Origin: Candidatus Poribacteria bacterium
GTDB lineage: Bacteria > Poribacteria > WGA-4E > WGA-3G
Reading direction: 5' to 3'
DNA: 64,000 nucleotides
NCBI GenBank assembly: GCA_012270865.1
Contig: JAAXHL010000109.1
Location: 43,127-107,126, forward strand
Below are positions 1 to 9,209 of this stretch, piece by piece; positions within the stretch are counted from its first letter, which is position 1, and each line of letters begins with the position of its first letter. Under the pieces are notes generated by a model. That model made no database searches. It was not told the origin of the DNA and was given only the letters and a program-made list of their open reading frames with translations. Position numbers and translations under genes: made by a program.

Positions 1-1
1 T

Positions 2-166
2 GAAAATATCTTGCATAAAATCCGCAGCAACGCCAATATTACATTTTCCCGCTATATTTTTTCGCAGCGAGAAATTACAGAAAAACGTCGGAAAACCTAT
101 ACAGTAACTGGGTTCACGGCACAAATTAAAAAATTACCAAAAAACGAAAACGTTACCATCTGGTAA
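2..166 (+). CDS. Possible C-terminal end of a gene entering from upstream
   Basis: A reading frame is open from the window edge to a TAA at 164-166, giving 54 residues with a basic middle part (EKRRKTY) and ending NVTIW. No start codon is needed because it would run in from outside. An open stretch of this length can occur by chance, and I recognise no family. The stop sits inside a small hairpin that could end the transcript, which fits a gene end but does not prove it. Confidence 0.22.
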   Translation, partial: ENILHKIRSNANITFSRYIFSQREITEKRRKTYTVTGFTAQIKKLPKNENVTIW

Positions 167-172
167 CTTTTT
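152..172 (+). terminator. Possible small rho-independent terminator
   Basis: GTTACC (152-157) and GGTAAC (162-167) form a six-pair stem with an ATCT loop, followed by five T. The stem is short, so this is a weak call. It overlaps the stop of the possible incoming gene and lies well ahead of the hen1 control region. Confidence 0.3.
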
Positions 173-268
173 GGAGCAAAAAACCCGTTCTTGGTATATT
201 CCAAAACAACGGATAGGCAACCAACAAAAAATCAAACAGAGTGGATAAACTATAAAAAAACGAAAAAT

Positions 269-339
269 ACGTCACATTCCCGCGTGTCACTTGACTTATG
301 CACGTCACTGTGACGTTTAAAACGTCACATACACGTCAC
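269..339 (+). promoter_or_regulatory. CGTCAC operator array upstream of hen1-pnkp
   Basis: ACGTCAC occurs at 269-275, 302-308, 322-328 and 333-339, with a GTGTCAC variant at 284-290 and the reverse complement GTGACGT at 310-316. Together they make two perfect palindromes: ACGTCAC-T-GTGACGT (302-316) and GTGACGTTT-A-AAACGTCAC (310-328). The array lies about 80 bases ahead of the hen1 start. A TTGACT at 291-296 is a possible -35 box inside it. The density and symmetry suggest binding of a dimeric regulator that controls the RNA-repair operon; which regulator is unknown. Confidence 0.6.
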
Positions 340-416
340 AATTGTCCAAACGGTGCAAAACTACCTTCCTTCAGCAAGGTATTATCCTGAAAATCCTATG
401 CTGACGGCCAATTGCT

Positions 417-1811
417 ATGCTATTGAAAATATCAACCACATACTCTCCAGCAACGGACCTCGGTTATCTATTACATAAACACCCTGCGCGAATGCAATCC
501 TTTACACTCACTTTTGGGAAAGCGCACGTTTTCTACCCAGAGGCACACGCTGAAAAATGCACAGCAGCACTACTGCTCGATGTTGACGCGATTGCCCTTG
601 TCCGCCGTCCTCACGGGCGATCCACAGAAGGTTTTGCACTGGCGCAATATGTTAGTGACCGTCCCTACGTCGCCTCGTCCTTCTTGAGTGTCGCCATCGC
701 GCGGGTGTTTAGTACCGCGTTGTCTGGCAAATGCAAAGATCGTCCACAACTCGCAGAGACCGCAATTCCTTTAAACGCAGAGCTATCTATCTTACCCTGT
801 CGCGGCGGAGAGAAATTGTTGCGACGACTTTTTGAACCACTCGGCTATACGGTAACGGCAGAACAACACGGATTAGACCCACACTTCCCAGATTGGGGAC
901 AAAGCCGTTATTTTACAGTAAAACTCGAAAACACCTGCCGCTTGAGCGAACTCCTCACGCACCTCTACGTTTTGATTCCTGTACTTGATGACGAAAAACA
1001 CTATTGGGTCGGCGAGGCGGAGATCGAAAAGTTATCCAAACACGGCAACGATTGGCTCGCTGAGCATCCAGAACAAGAATCCATTGTACGCCGGTACTTG
1101 AAACATCAACGACACCTTACGCGTGAGGCACTCGCTCAATTGCGCGAAGAAGACGCACAAGAAACCGACGAAACGGTTCAAATGGAAGAGGAGGCAGAAG
1201 TTGAAGAACGGATCGGTCTTAATGAACTCCGTTTGAGTGCGGTGACCGAGACGCTCAAGCAGTCTGGTGCGAAACGTGTTCTTGATTTAGGGTGCGGCGA
1301 AGGGAAGTTGATCCGTAAATTGTTACCTGAAAAGCAGTTTGAAGAGATTGTCGGAATGGACGTTTCACATCGCGCACTGAAAATCACACAAGAACGACTC
1401 CATCACGACCGATTGCCGGAGAAGCAGAGAGAACGGCTTCGCTTGTTCCAAGGATCGCTCGGGTACCGAGATAAACGCTTGACTGGATACGATGCCGCCG
1501 CGGTGGTAGAAGTGATTGAACACTTAGATTTGCCACGACTCGCGGCGTTTGAACGAGCCCTTTTCGAGTTTGCCTGTCCACAAACAGTCGTGCTAACAAC
1601 ACCAAACATAGAATACAACGTCAAATTCGAGAATCTACAGACTGGGAACTTTCGGCATAAAGACCACCGTTTCGAGTGGACACGCGGCGAATTTCAATCT
1701 TGGGCAGCAGATGTTGCCAAACGCTTCGGCTATACCGTTGTATTTCACCCCATTGGACCGGAGGCTGAAGACATTGGTTCACCGACACAGATGGCAGTCT
1801 TTACCCGATAA
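417..1811 (+). CDS. hen1: 3'-terminal RNA ribose 2'-O-methyltransferase Hen1
   Basis: The 464-residue length and two-part layout fit bacterial Hen1: an N-terminal Hen1-specific domain (about 1-240), an acidic linker near 245-265, and a C-terminal SAM-dependent methyltransferase. The SAM motif VLDLGCGEGKL is visible, and the metal-binding set of the family appears as E365, E368, H369 (VEVIEH) and H414/H417 (FRHKDH). In the known system Hen1 methylates the 2'-OH of the broken RNA 3' end before ligation, so the repaired site resists the same ribotoxin. It is followed two bases later by the region encoding Pnkp, its established partner. The CGTCAC array upstream probably controls both. Confidence 0.95.
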   Translation: MLLKISTTYSPATDLGYLLHKHPARMQSFTLTFGKAHVFYPEAHAEKCTAALLLDVDAIALVRRPHGRSTEGFALAQYVSDRPYVASSFLSVAIARVFSTALSGKCKDRPQLAETAIPLNAELSILPCRGGEKLLRRLFEPLGYTVTAEQHGLDPHFPDWGQSRYFTVKLENTCRLSELLTHLYVLIPVLDDEKHYWVGEAEIEKLSKHGNDWLAEHPEQESIVRRYLKHQRHLTREALAQLREEDAQETDETVQMEEEAEVEERIGLNELRLSAVTETLKQSGAKRVLDLGCGEGKLIRKLLPEKQFEEIVGMDVSHRALKITQERLHHDRLPEKQRERLRLFQGSLGYRDKRLTGYDAAAVVEVIEHLDLPRLAAFERALFEFACPQTVVLTTPNIEYNVKFENLQTGNFRHKDHRFEWTRGEFQSWAADVAKRFGYTVVFHPIGPEAEDIGSPTQMAVFTR

Positions 1812-1825
1812 AGTTGAGCAGAGCG

Positions 1826-4378
1826 ATGATTATAAAGATTCCTGATCCTTCACTTATACTCCTCATTGGGCCTTCGGGTTCAGGGAAGTCCACCTTTGCG
1901 CATAAGCATTTTAAGCCGACCGAAATTCTTTCATCGGATTTCTGCCGAGGGCTTGTTTCAGATGATGAGACCGATCAGTCGGCAACGAAGGATGCCTTTG
2001 AGGTACTGCACTTTATCGCCTCGAAACGCCTCGCTGCTGGGAAATTGACGGTCATTGACGCAACCAACGTCCAAGTTGAAGCGCGGCAGCCTCTGCTTGC
2101 ACTGGCGCGCGAATACCATTACTTAGCCGTTGGCTTTGTATTTAACATGCCTACGAAACTCTGTCAAGAAAGAAACGAGGCACGTCCCGATCGGAATTTC
2201 AAACCACACGTCGTCCGCCAACAGCGTCAGCAACTTCGCCGCTCACTGCGTGGACTTAGACGCGAAGGTTTTCGGAATTTCCTCTATGTGATGTCCACAC
2301 CGGAAGCCGTGGAAACTGTTCAAGTAGAACGACAACCGTTGTGGGTCAATCGAACGGATGAGCATGGACCGTTCGACATCATCGGTGATATTCACGGCTG
2401 TTTTGATGAACTCGTTGAACTGTTAAAAGAACTCGGTTACGAAATCTCAACACAGTCAGATGGTGAAACTGTTGTGGAACCGCCGCAAGGCAGGAAAGCG
2501 ATCTTCGTCGGAGATTATGTTGACCGGGGCCCAAAGGTTCCCGAAGTCTTAAGATTAGTTATGCAGATGCAAAAGGCAGGCGCGGCTATCTGTGTACCGG
2601 GGAATCACGACGTAAAATTGGTGCGCGCCCTCCGTGGCAGAAATGTGAAGCCGACACACGGGCTGGCGGAATCGCTCTCACAATTGGAAAAAGAATCAAC
2701 CAGATTCAAGACGAAAATCGCTGAATTCCTTGACGACTTGGTGAGCCACTACGTACTGGATAACGGAAAATTAGTCGTCGCACATGCCGGGATGAAGGCA
2801 GAATTACAGGGCAGAGCCTCCGGCCGCGTCCGAGAATTCGCAATCTATGGAGAAACGACCGGGGAAACAGATGAATTCGACTTACCGGTTCGGCTCAATT
2901 GGGCTGACGAGTATCGCGGTCCCGCAACGGTCGTTTATGGACACACCCCCGTCCCAGAACCACAATGGGTAAACCGCACAATCAATATTGATACCGGATG
3001 TGTTTTCGGCGGCAAACTCACGGCACTGCGATACCCCGAAAAAGAACTCGTATCTGTTCCCGCACACCAAACGTATTATGAACCCGCGAAGTCGTTTCTT
3101 AATGAAGATGCCGAACCATCCGAATATCACGATATCCTGAACATTGATGATGTACTCGGAAAACGCGTTATCAGCACGCGGTTACATCACAATGTGACAA
3201 TCCGTGAAGAGAACACGATCACCGCACTTGAGACAATCAGTCGTTTCGCCGTGGACCCGAAATGGCTTATATACCTTCCACCGACAATGTCGCCGACTGA
3301 AACAACAAGCAAACCCGGTTTGCTCGAACATCCAGCGGAAGCGTTCACTTATTATCGTAAACAAGGTGTATCCACTGTCGTCTGGGAAGAAAAACACATG
3401 GGATCGCGCGCTGTCCTTATCGTTTGCCGAGACCCTGAAACCGCAAAAAAGCGATTTGGGGTCGCAGACGACACGCTCGGTATCTGTTACACACGGACAG
3501 GTAGACGCTTCTTTGGCGATACCGCAATTGAAACCGAACTGTTGGAACAGGCGAAAGCAGCAATTGACAGAGCCGATTATTGGGAGACCCTCAACACAGA
3601 TTGGATATGTCTCGATTGCGAACTGATGCCGTGGTCGGTTAAAGCACAAGAATTGTTACGACAACAATACGCCCCAGTAGGTGCTTCGGCGCGTGTCGCT
3701 TTGGGAGAAGCCGCTGCTGCATTGGAAACCGCTGCCGAACGAGGTATTGACGTGGATCCCATATTGGAGGACTATCGTCAACGCATAGAAGCAGTGACCG
3801 GATACGTCAAGGCTTATCAGCAATACTGTTGGCAGGTCGAATCTATTGCAGACCTGAAGTTAGCACCCTTCCACCTCCTCGCGACTGAAGGCGCAGTGCA
3901 CTTCGACAAAGACCATCTATGGCATATAGAAATGCTTACTAAACTCTGTCAAAATTCGGAGGACGAATTATTGTTCGCAACCCGCTATGGGACGGTTGAT
4001 GTAACCGACGACGCAAGCCAAGCTGAAGCGATCCATCAATGGGAAGAACTTACGGCACACGGCGGTGAAGGCACAGTCATCAAGCCTTTGGACTTTATCG
4101 TTAAAGGAAACCAGCAAAGATTAATACAACCCGCTGTGAAGTGCCGAGGTCCTGAATACCTACGGATCATCTATGGACCCGAATATACAATGCCGCAAAA
4201 CTTGGAACGCCTCCGGTCCCGTGGGCTTTCTCACAAACGTTCCCTCGCGCTTCGAGAGTTTGCATTGGGTGTTGAGGCACTTGAGCGTTTCGTTCATCGT
4301 GAACCGTTGTCTCATGTCCATGAATGTATTTTCGGAATTCTGGCACTCGAAAGTGAAGCCGTTGACCCAAGACTCTGA
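1826..4378 (+). CDS. pnkp: Polynucleotide kinase-phosphatase-ligase Pnkp (RNA end healing and sealing)
   Basis: A 850-residue three-domain protein. The kinase has GPSGSGKST at residues 15-23 (K21), for 5'-OH phosphorylation. The calcineurin-type phosphatase has GDIHGC (D188, H190), GDYVDRGP and GNHD, for removal of 2',3'-cyclic phosphate. The C-terminal ligase-like adenylyltransferase has EEKHMGSR with the likely AMP-accepting lysine K523. I chose the ATG at 1826 over a TTG at 1814 because it puts the P-loop lysine at position 21, where I recall it in the Clostridium thermocellum enzyme. The ligase of this family is known to need Hen1 as partner, which is encoded just upstream. All three catalytic centres look intact. 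Confidence 0.95.
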   Translation: MIIKIPDPSLILLIGPSGSGKSTFAHKHFKPTEILSSDFCRGLVSDDETDQSATKDAFEVLHFIASKRLAAGKLTVIDATNVQVEARQPLLALAREYHYLAVGFVFNMPTKLCQERNEARPDRNFKPHVVRQQRQQLRRSLRGLRREGFRNFLYVMSTPEAVETVQVERQPLWVNRTDEHGPFDIIGDIHGCFDELVELLKELGYEISTQSDGETVVEPPQGRKAIFVGDYVDRGPKVPEVLRLVMQMQKAGAAICVPGNHDVKLVRALRGRNVKPTHGLAESLSQLEKESTRFKTKIAEFLDDLVSHYVLDNGKLVVAHAGMKAELQGRASGRVREFAIYGETTGETDEFDLPVRLNWADEYRGPATVVYGHTPVPEPQWVNRTINIDTGCVFGGKLTALRYPEKELVSVPAHQTYYEPAKSFLNEDAEPSEYHDILNIDDVLGKRVISTRLHHNVTIREENTITALETISRFAVDPKWLIYLPPTMSPTETTSKPGLLEHPAEAFTYYRKQGVSTVVWEEKHMGSRAVLIVCRDPETAKKRFGVADDTLGICYTRTGRRFFGDTAIETELLEQAKAAIDRADYWETLNTDWICLDCELMPWSVKAQELLRQQYAPVGASARVALGEAAAALETAAERGIDVDPILEDYRQRIEAVTGYVKAYQQYCWQVESIADLKLAPFHLLATEGAVHFDKDHLWHIEMLTKLCQNSEDELLFATRYGTVDVTDDASQAEAIHQWEELTAHGGEGTVIKPLDFIVKGNQQRLIQPAVKCRGPEYLRIIYGPEYTMPQNLERLRSRGLSHKRSLALREFALGVEALERFVHREPLSHVHECIFGILALESEAVDPRL

Positions 4379-4452
4379 AGTTTTTTGATGAAAATCTCCG
4401 ACAATTACAACAAACGCAATAAAATAGGAAATTTGGACAACGCATACTAACA

Positions 4453-5367
4453 ATGAAAATTCGATTCATGTATTGCCTCTTACTTTTTTCTCTGAGCCTT
4501 ACAATAGGCACAGGTTGTACAACGTCAGATACTATCAATCATCTTCCGTCCGAAGATGATGCCGAGATCGTCCTTGAAGACTATCAAATCACCGAAAATG
4601 AAACATGGGAACCCGAAAAGACGTATATTGTAAATAAGACTTTAGAAATTCCACAGGACATAACCCTTAACATTCCACCGGGAACCGTTGTTAAATTTGG
4701 GAGGGATGCGCACATTACCGTCCGAGGTATCCTAAAGATCGGAACACCTTTAGCACAAGAACAGGTAACCCAACTCGTACATCTCACATCCGACAATATT
4801 GGACCTACCGCCGGTGCCTGGAACGGTATCCTCTTTGACCACACACACGATCTGGAGAGTTTCATCAGAGGGGCTGTTATAGAGTATGCTACAGTCGCTC
4901 TCGACATCAAGACGACCTCCCCAACGATAGTAGAATGCACGCTCCGACACAACGAAACCGCTATCGCTTTGGATGGGAGTCATGCACACATCCATCACAA
5001 CGATATTCTTGACAACAACATCGGGATTCGTACAATCGGACGTCAGACGCTTCCTCGCATTGAGAAGAACAGTATCACCAAAAATGAGACAGGTATCTTC
5101 TGTGAAAATGTACAGTCTATCATTCAACACAATAACCTGAACGCAAACGTCTTCGCTCTGAGGTTAAATGTAAAGTTCGACTTTACAATACCGAACAACT
5201 GGTGGGGAAGTCCAGACATTATTGAAATAATGGAGACCATTATAGATGGTGGCGATCCGGGATTGATCCCTAAACAGATAGGCACAGTCATTTATGAACC
5301 GTTTGCGGAAATCCGAATTGCCGATGCAGGCTTTCCATATCCGACACTCCTCACTGGATTACAGTAA
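4453..5367 (+). CDS. Parallel beta-helix (NosD-like) lipoprotein
   Basis: A 304-residue secreted protein with a signal peptide and lipobox ending TIGTGC, so probably lipid-anchored. The middle (about 110-250) has short repeated segments such as IEYATVALDIK, ECTLRHNETAIAL and HIHHNDILDNNIGI, typical of right-handed parallel beta-helix repeats in NosD/pectate-lyase-like proteins. It ends with NWWGSPD, often seen at the end of such helices. No catalytic residues can be assigned. It lies between the RNA-repair pair and the polysaccharide genes; a role at the cell surface is only inferred. Confidence 0.7.
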   Translation: MKIRFMYCLLLFSLSLTIGTGCTTSDTINHLPSEDDAEIVLEDYQITENETWEPEKTYIVNKTLEIPQDITLNIPPGTVVKFGRDAHITVRGILKIGTPLAQEQVTQLVHLTSDNIGPTAGAWNGILFDHTHDLESFIRGAVIEYATVALDIKTTSPTIVECTLRHNETAIALDGSHAHIHHNDILDNNIGIRTIGRQTLPRIEKNSITKNETGIFCENVQSIIQHNNLNANVFALRLNVKFDFTIPNNWWGSPDIIEIMETIIDGGDPGLIPKQIGTVIYEPFAEIRIADAGFPYPTLLTGLQ

Positions 5368-5390
5368 AGTCTGAAGATATGTTCACATCT

Positions 5391-5450
5391 CTACGGAAAG
5401 GCACGTTTTTTGATGCCTACCTTACCGAACCGCAAGGAAAATAAAAAATT
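5391..5450 (+). promoter_or_regulatory. Recurrent leader module before the deacetylase gene
   Basis: TACGGAAAGGCACGT (from 5392) is followed by CCTTACCGAACCGCAAGG (5420-5437) and an A-rich run. The first part recurs, near-identical, in the leader of lpxI, and the second part directly precedes start codons at several other genes here. AAGGAAA can act as ribosome binding site. In this copy the place where ATG is expected reads ATT (5448-5450). Confidence 0.6.
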
Positions 5451-5540
5451 CTTAAAAACACGGCGGCAACCCTAATCTGCTTATCAGGCGTACATATTCT
5501 CATTCGCGAATTCCTCTGCCGGAATCGAGTCGCCATCCTC

Positions 5541-6323
5541 ATGTATCACGATCCGAAGCCTACAGTTTTCGCTAAACATCTCAATTATCTCTCACGTCAT
5601 TGGACAGTTATTTCACTTGAAACCTTGGTCTCTGCTATCTACAAAAAGGATTTTTCACAGATTCCACCCAAAAGCGTCGTCATCACGATTGACGATGGGC
5701 ACGCGGGTAATATCGAACTTTTGTCCCTTTTCAAACAGTATCGTGTTCGTCCAACACTCTTTGTCTGTACGCAAATTATTGGCACATATCGGCATTTCTG
5801 GTTCAAGATAGCAGGACAGTCCAAAGCAGAAAAAGAAAAACGCAAACGGTTCCCAAATGCGGAACGTTTAGCACACTTGAAGCAGGCAACCGACTTTGAA
5901 CCCGAAAAGATTTATCCTGATAGACAAGCACTGAATATCGTGGAAATCAAAGAGATGACAGCGAACGTTGACTTTCAACCGCATACCCAATTCCATCCGA
6001 TTCTGCCGCGCTGCACAGAAACGGAATGTAGACAGGAAATCCTTGGCAGCAAAACCGATTTGGAAAGACTCTTGGGCATCGAATGCTCACACTTCAGTTA
6101 CCCTAACGGCGATTATACAGAACGTGAAATTGAGATCGTGAAAACTGCTGGATTCCAATCGGCACGCACAACCGATATAGGGTGGAACACCCAGAGAACA
6201 GCACCTTATCAGCTAAAGACCGTTCCGATTACCGATGATGCTGGACTCGCTCTTTTCCGCGCACAACTCACAACAATACCACAACGCCTCGGTAAATGGA
6301 TGAATGCTTTGTTCAAAAAATAA
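5541..6323 (+). CDS. Polysaccharide deacetylase family protein (NodB fold)
   Basis: The frame reads MYHDPKPTVFAKHLNYL and then VVITIDDGH, the metal and catalytic aspartate motif of NodB-type deacetylases, with a later HTQFHPIL histidine motif and SYPNGDY. Such enzymes remove acetyl groups from N-acetylated polysaccharides. The ATG at 5541 is probably internal: the frame is open back to 5445 and that part (ILMYHDPKP preceded by a hydrophobic segment) matches the usual start of the family. The leader module ends exactly there, so translation may begin at the ATT at 5448, giving about 291 residues with an N-terminal membrane anchor. It fits the polysaccharide genes that follow. Confidence 0.82.
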   Translation: MYHDPKPTVFAKHLNYLSRHWTVISLETLVSAIYKKDFSQIPPKSVVITIDDGHAGNIELLSLFKQYRVRPTLFVCTQIIGTYRHFWFKIAGQSKAEKEKRKRFPNAERLAHLKQATDFEPEKIYPDRQALNIVEIKEMTANVDFQPHTQFHPILPRCTETECRQEILGSKTDLERLLGIECSHFSYPNGDYTEREIEIVKTAGFQSARTTDIGWNTQRTAPYQLKTVPITDDAGLALFRAQLTTIPQRLGKWMNALFKK

Positions 6324-6460
6324 AAACTAACAAGGGACGAATGGCTCCGTATTAGAAAGTGGTTAAGAAAAATTAAAACAGGCACAACGCAAAGGGATTT
6401 GATGTACTGGATATCGGTGTACTACAGAGGGTTTCCAAGATTCATGGAGCTACCACTGGC

Positions 6461-6489
6461 TTGACAATTAATGCGCGGTATGTTACAAT
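6461..6489 (+). promoter_or_regulatory. Sigma-70-type promoter for the glycosyltransferase gene
   Basis: TTGACA at 6461-6466 and TACAAT at 6484-6489 are separated by 17 bases, a near-consensus housekeeping promoter. It lies about 110 bases ahead of the ATG at 6601. The 270-base gap before it holds no other gene that I can see. Confidence 0.65.
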
Positions 6490-6600
6490 ATTCGCGTATT
6501 GGAATCGTCTTGCACAGCAATCGCTCCAAAATCCTTATATGAAGGGTCCAAACCGGTCGTTAGAGGCTACATCTGGGCAAACAGTGGAGGCTATAGCAAG

Positions 6601-7803
6601 ATGCACACTATTCTGAATATCTCGCAAAACCATTATGTCCGCGGCGGCTCTGACCGATACTTTTTCGCGCTTGCCGAGTTGTTGAAGAAAAATGGACATC
6701 AAGTTATCCCGTTTACAGCGGCGAGTCCGAAAAACGAGCCGTCTGAATGGGATTCCTATTTTCCACGCGGCGCAGACTTTGAGAAACCCGGAATAGGGGA
6801 TCTGTTCCGATTTTTATACTCGCGCGACGCGGTTAAATCAATTCAAACACTATTGAACGATACAGACGTGGATATTGCACACTTTCATATCTATCACGGC
6901 AAGTTAACCGCCTCAATTTTAGATAACCTGAAAAAAAGTGGTATACCCCTTATTCAGACGTTGCACGATTATCACCTAACTTGTCCCGTGTGCACGCATT
7001 TGGTAAACGATAAAATTTGTGAAGCCTGTGAAGGAAAACACTTTTGGCGTGCCCTGCCAAAGCGGTGTAATAGACGCTCATTTGCGCGGACAGCATTGAG
7101 TGTTACCGAATCTTATGTCTCTCGCTTCCTCGGTTCCGTCGATCAGTTTGATCATTTTATTTCTGTGTCTCACTTTCACCGGAAAAAAATGATACAGTAC
7201 GGAGTCCCTGAAAATAAGATTTCAACCGTCCATAACTTTACAGATGTATCCGACATCGTTCCGAATTTTTCTGTCGGTGAATATGTGCTCTATTTTGGCA
7301 GGGTGGATCGCAGCAAAGGTATTTTAACCTTGATAAAAGCAGCGGCTCCACTTAAACACGTTCCGCTCTATATCGCAGGTGAAGGCGAAGCGATGTCCGA
7401 AGTTCAGCAATTAATCGAAGAAAATGGGGCTGACCATATCCATCTCTTAGGCTTTAAACAGGGTGATGAACTCCGCGACTTGATTCTAAACAGTATGTGC
7501 ACAGTTTTGCCATCCGAATGGTATGAAAATTGCCCTATGTCCGTTTTGGAATCCTTCGCTTACGGCAAACCCGTAATCGGTACAACTATAGGCGGAATAC
7601 CAGAATTAATAGAAAATGAAGTTGACGGATTCCTTATTCCACCCGGAGAACATGAATTATTACGTGACCGCCTCCTATGGATGTGTGAACACAAAACCGA
7701 AGTGATAGAAATGGGCAAAGCCGCTCGAAAAAAAATGGAAACAAAATTTAATGCCGACATTCATTATGAAAAAATTATGGATGTCTATCGGAAGTTTTTG
7801 TAA
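6601..7803 (+). CDS. Glycosyltransferase, GT4 type
   Basis: A 400-residue GT-B protein. The N-terminal half starts MHTILNISQNHYVRGGSDRYF, with the GGS-type acceptor motif, and carries LIQTLHDYHLTCPVC. The C-terminal half has YVLYFGRVDRSKG and the nucleotide-sugar motif PSEWYENCPMSVLESFAYGKPVI with the spaced glutamates of the family. A cysteine cluster near 135-150 (CPVCTHL...CEAC) is typical of one subgroup. It should transfer a sugar to a surface glycan. The ATG at 6601 is preferred over an upstream TTG at 6499 because the conserved fold begins there; a good promoter lies upstream. Confidence 0.88.
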   Translation: MHTILNISQNHYVRGGSDRYFFALAELLKKNGHQVIPFTAASPKNEPSEWDSYFPRGADFEKPGIGDLFRFLYSRDAVKSIQTLLNDTDVDIAHFHIYHGKLTASILDNLKKSGIPLIQTLHDYHLTCPVCTHLVNDKICEACEGKHFWRALPKRCNRRSFARTALSVTESYVSRFLGSVDQFDHFISVSHFHRKKMIQYGVPENKISTVHNFTDVSDIVPNFSVGEYVLYFGRVDRSKGILTLIKAAAPLKHVPLYIAGEGEAMSEVQQLIEENGADHIHLLGFKQGDELRDLILNSMCTVLPSEWYENCPMSVLESFAYGKPVIGTTIGGIPELIENEVDGFLIPPGEHELLRDRLLWMCEHKTEVIEMGKAARKKMETKFNADIHYEKIMDVYRKFL

Positions 7804-7820
7804 AAGGAGACACGTGAAGC

Positions 7821-8423
7821 ATGGCTTCAGACATATCTTTAGTAGATTGTTTTTCAGAAAAACCGCCTTCAGCCTATTTCGCTGAATCTGATTCGGACAA
7901 AACAGGAATTCGCCACAATTACACAAACCTTTATGATTGGTTATTTGCATCGCTGCTCTTCCAAAACGGGATGAAACCTATACGCGTTTTAGAAATAGGG
8001 GTCACTATGTTTGGTGAAGGCAGCGGACACGCTTTCGCAAAGATGCCGTTTGTCGAGAAATTTGTCGGGCTTGATGTAAATCCGATTCAGGAAGATTTTG
8101 GTGAGAAGGGCGTTTTTCTTCAAGTTGACGGTTACACAGAAGAAGGATTACAATCTGCTGCCCGTTATGGACCCTATCATCTTCTAATTGATGACGCTGA
8201 ACATTCACACGATCAACAAGTCAAATTTTTTACGATGTATACGCCGCTATGCGCACCATTCGGGGTCATGGTCTGCGAAGATGTCCCCAGAATGAGCATA
8301 CCGAAAAGGCTGAAAGCGATTAAAGACCCCAGTCTTTTAAAAGTACGTGTTCCGGGTGCCTTCATCGCAACGAAAGGTAAGTTAGATAACAACGTCTTAT
8401 TGAAAATTAATAGGACACCATAA
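7821..8423 (+). CDS. Class I SAM-dependent methyltransferase-like protein
   Basis: A 200-residue protein with VLEIGVTMFGEGSGHAF (SAM-binding loop), VGLDVNP (acidic residue after the second strand) and YHLLIDDAEHSHDQQ, resembling the sugar O-methyltransferase and CmcI-like families that use a metal-binding D-D-x-x-H patch. It follows the glycosyltransferase by 17 bases, so they are probably co-transcribed, and modification of a glycan is a reasonable guess. The substrate cannot be read from sequence. Confidence 0.7.
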   Translation: MASDISLVDCFSEKPPSAYFAESDSDKTGIRHNYTNLYDWLFASLLFQNGMKPIRVLEIGVTMFGEGSGHAFAKMPFVEKFVGLDVNPIQEDFGEKGVFLQVDGYTEEGLQSAARYGPYHLLIDDAEHSHDQQVKFFTMYTPLCAPFGVMVCEDVPRMSIPKRLKAIKDPSLLKVRVPGAFIATKGKLDNNVLLKINRTP

Positions 8424-8435
8424 GGAGAATTAACA

Positions 8436-9047
8436 TTGATAAAATTTCAGATAATCTTAATTACTGTTTTAATCGGTTGTATCCTCTTTGTATCCTGCGA
8501 ACGCGGAGAGCAAATGATGGGAACGGCTCTGCCGGTTGAAGGCACAATGGACCCTACTGAGATGGTAGAGATGACAGAAACGAGCGACGCATCTCCGACA
8601 GGACCTTCTGTCGTTATTAACGAACTGATGGCAGACAACGACAATACCATCGCTGATCCCCAAGGGGACTATGACGACTGGCTTGAGCTGTACAACCTCA
8701 CAGATAGCCCTGTAATGCTTACAGGGATGTATCTTTCGGACAAAGAAGATAATCCTACGAAGTGGGCATTTCCCGAAAACACCGAAATTCCGGCAAACGG
8801 ATATTTGATTGTGTGGTTGGATGAAGACGGTGAAGACGCACCAGACGGATTGCATGCCAACTTCAAACTGTCTAAAGGTGGTGAAGTCGCCATGCTCGTG
8901 GGTCCCGATGCGGAAGGCAATCAAATACTCGATAGCATTACTTTTGGTGATCAAGAGACGGACACTGCTTACGGACGCTTTCCAGATGGCACCGGCGCCT
9001 TCCAAATCGTCGCGGCGACACCTGGCACACCAAACATGCCAAACTAA
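8436..9047 (+). CDS. Lamin-tail-domain lipoprotein
   Basis: A 203-residue protein with a signal peptide and likely lipobox at LFVSC, a low-complexity linker (TEMVEMTETSD), and then a bacterial lamin-tail domain from about residue 50: VVINELMADND, DWLELYN, GMYLSD, WAFPENTEIPANGYLIVW and a closing YGRFPDGTG...TPGTPN. This immunoglobulin-like fold is common in secreted proteins attached to surfaces or enzymes. It starts at a TTG preceded by AAGGAG. It is the last gene of a short run with the glycosyltransferase and methyltransferase. Confidence 0.85.
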   Translation: MIKFQIILITVLIGCILFVSCERGEQMMGTALPVEGTMDPTEMVEMTETSDASPTGPSVVINELMADNDNTIADPQGDYDDWLELYNLTDSPVMLTGMYLSDKEDNPTKWAFPENTEIPANGYLIVWLDEDGEDAPDGLHANFKLSKGGEVAMLVGPDAEGNQILDSITFGDQETDTAYGRFPDGTGAFQIVAATPGTPNMPN

Positions 9048-9209
9048 AACTCAACAACCATCCAAAATTACTTCAGTGAGGCCTACATATTACAGCTTAT
9101 CTGCCGAAGTAAACAACCGGATGGGTCAAGTGGAAGAGTGGAAGACAACAAATAGGTCCCTTGTTATATTCTTTCTCTCTTCCAGTCTTCTTCAGAGGGG
9201 TATACTTTA

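Noticed and set aside
1814..1825. TTG start for pnkp at 1814
   Set aside because: The ATG at 1826 puts the P-loop lysine at the position usual for the family, and no good ribosome site supports the TTG.
3182..3649. 155-codon open frame on the minus strand inside pnkp
   Set aside because: It lies fully inside the ligase-coding region, has no family features, and its frame is a by-product of codon use in pnkp.
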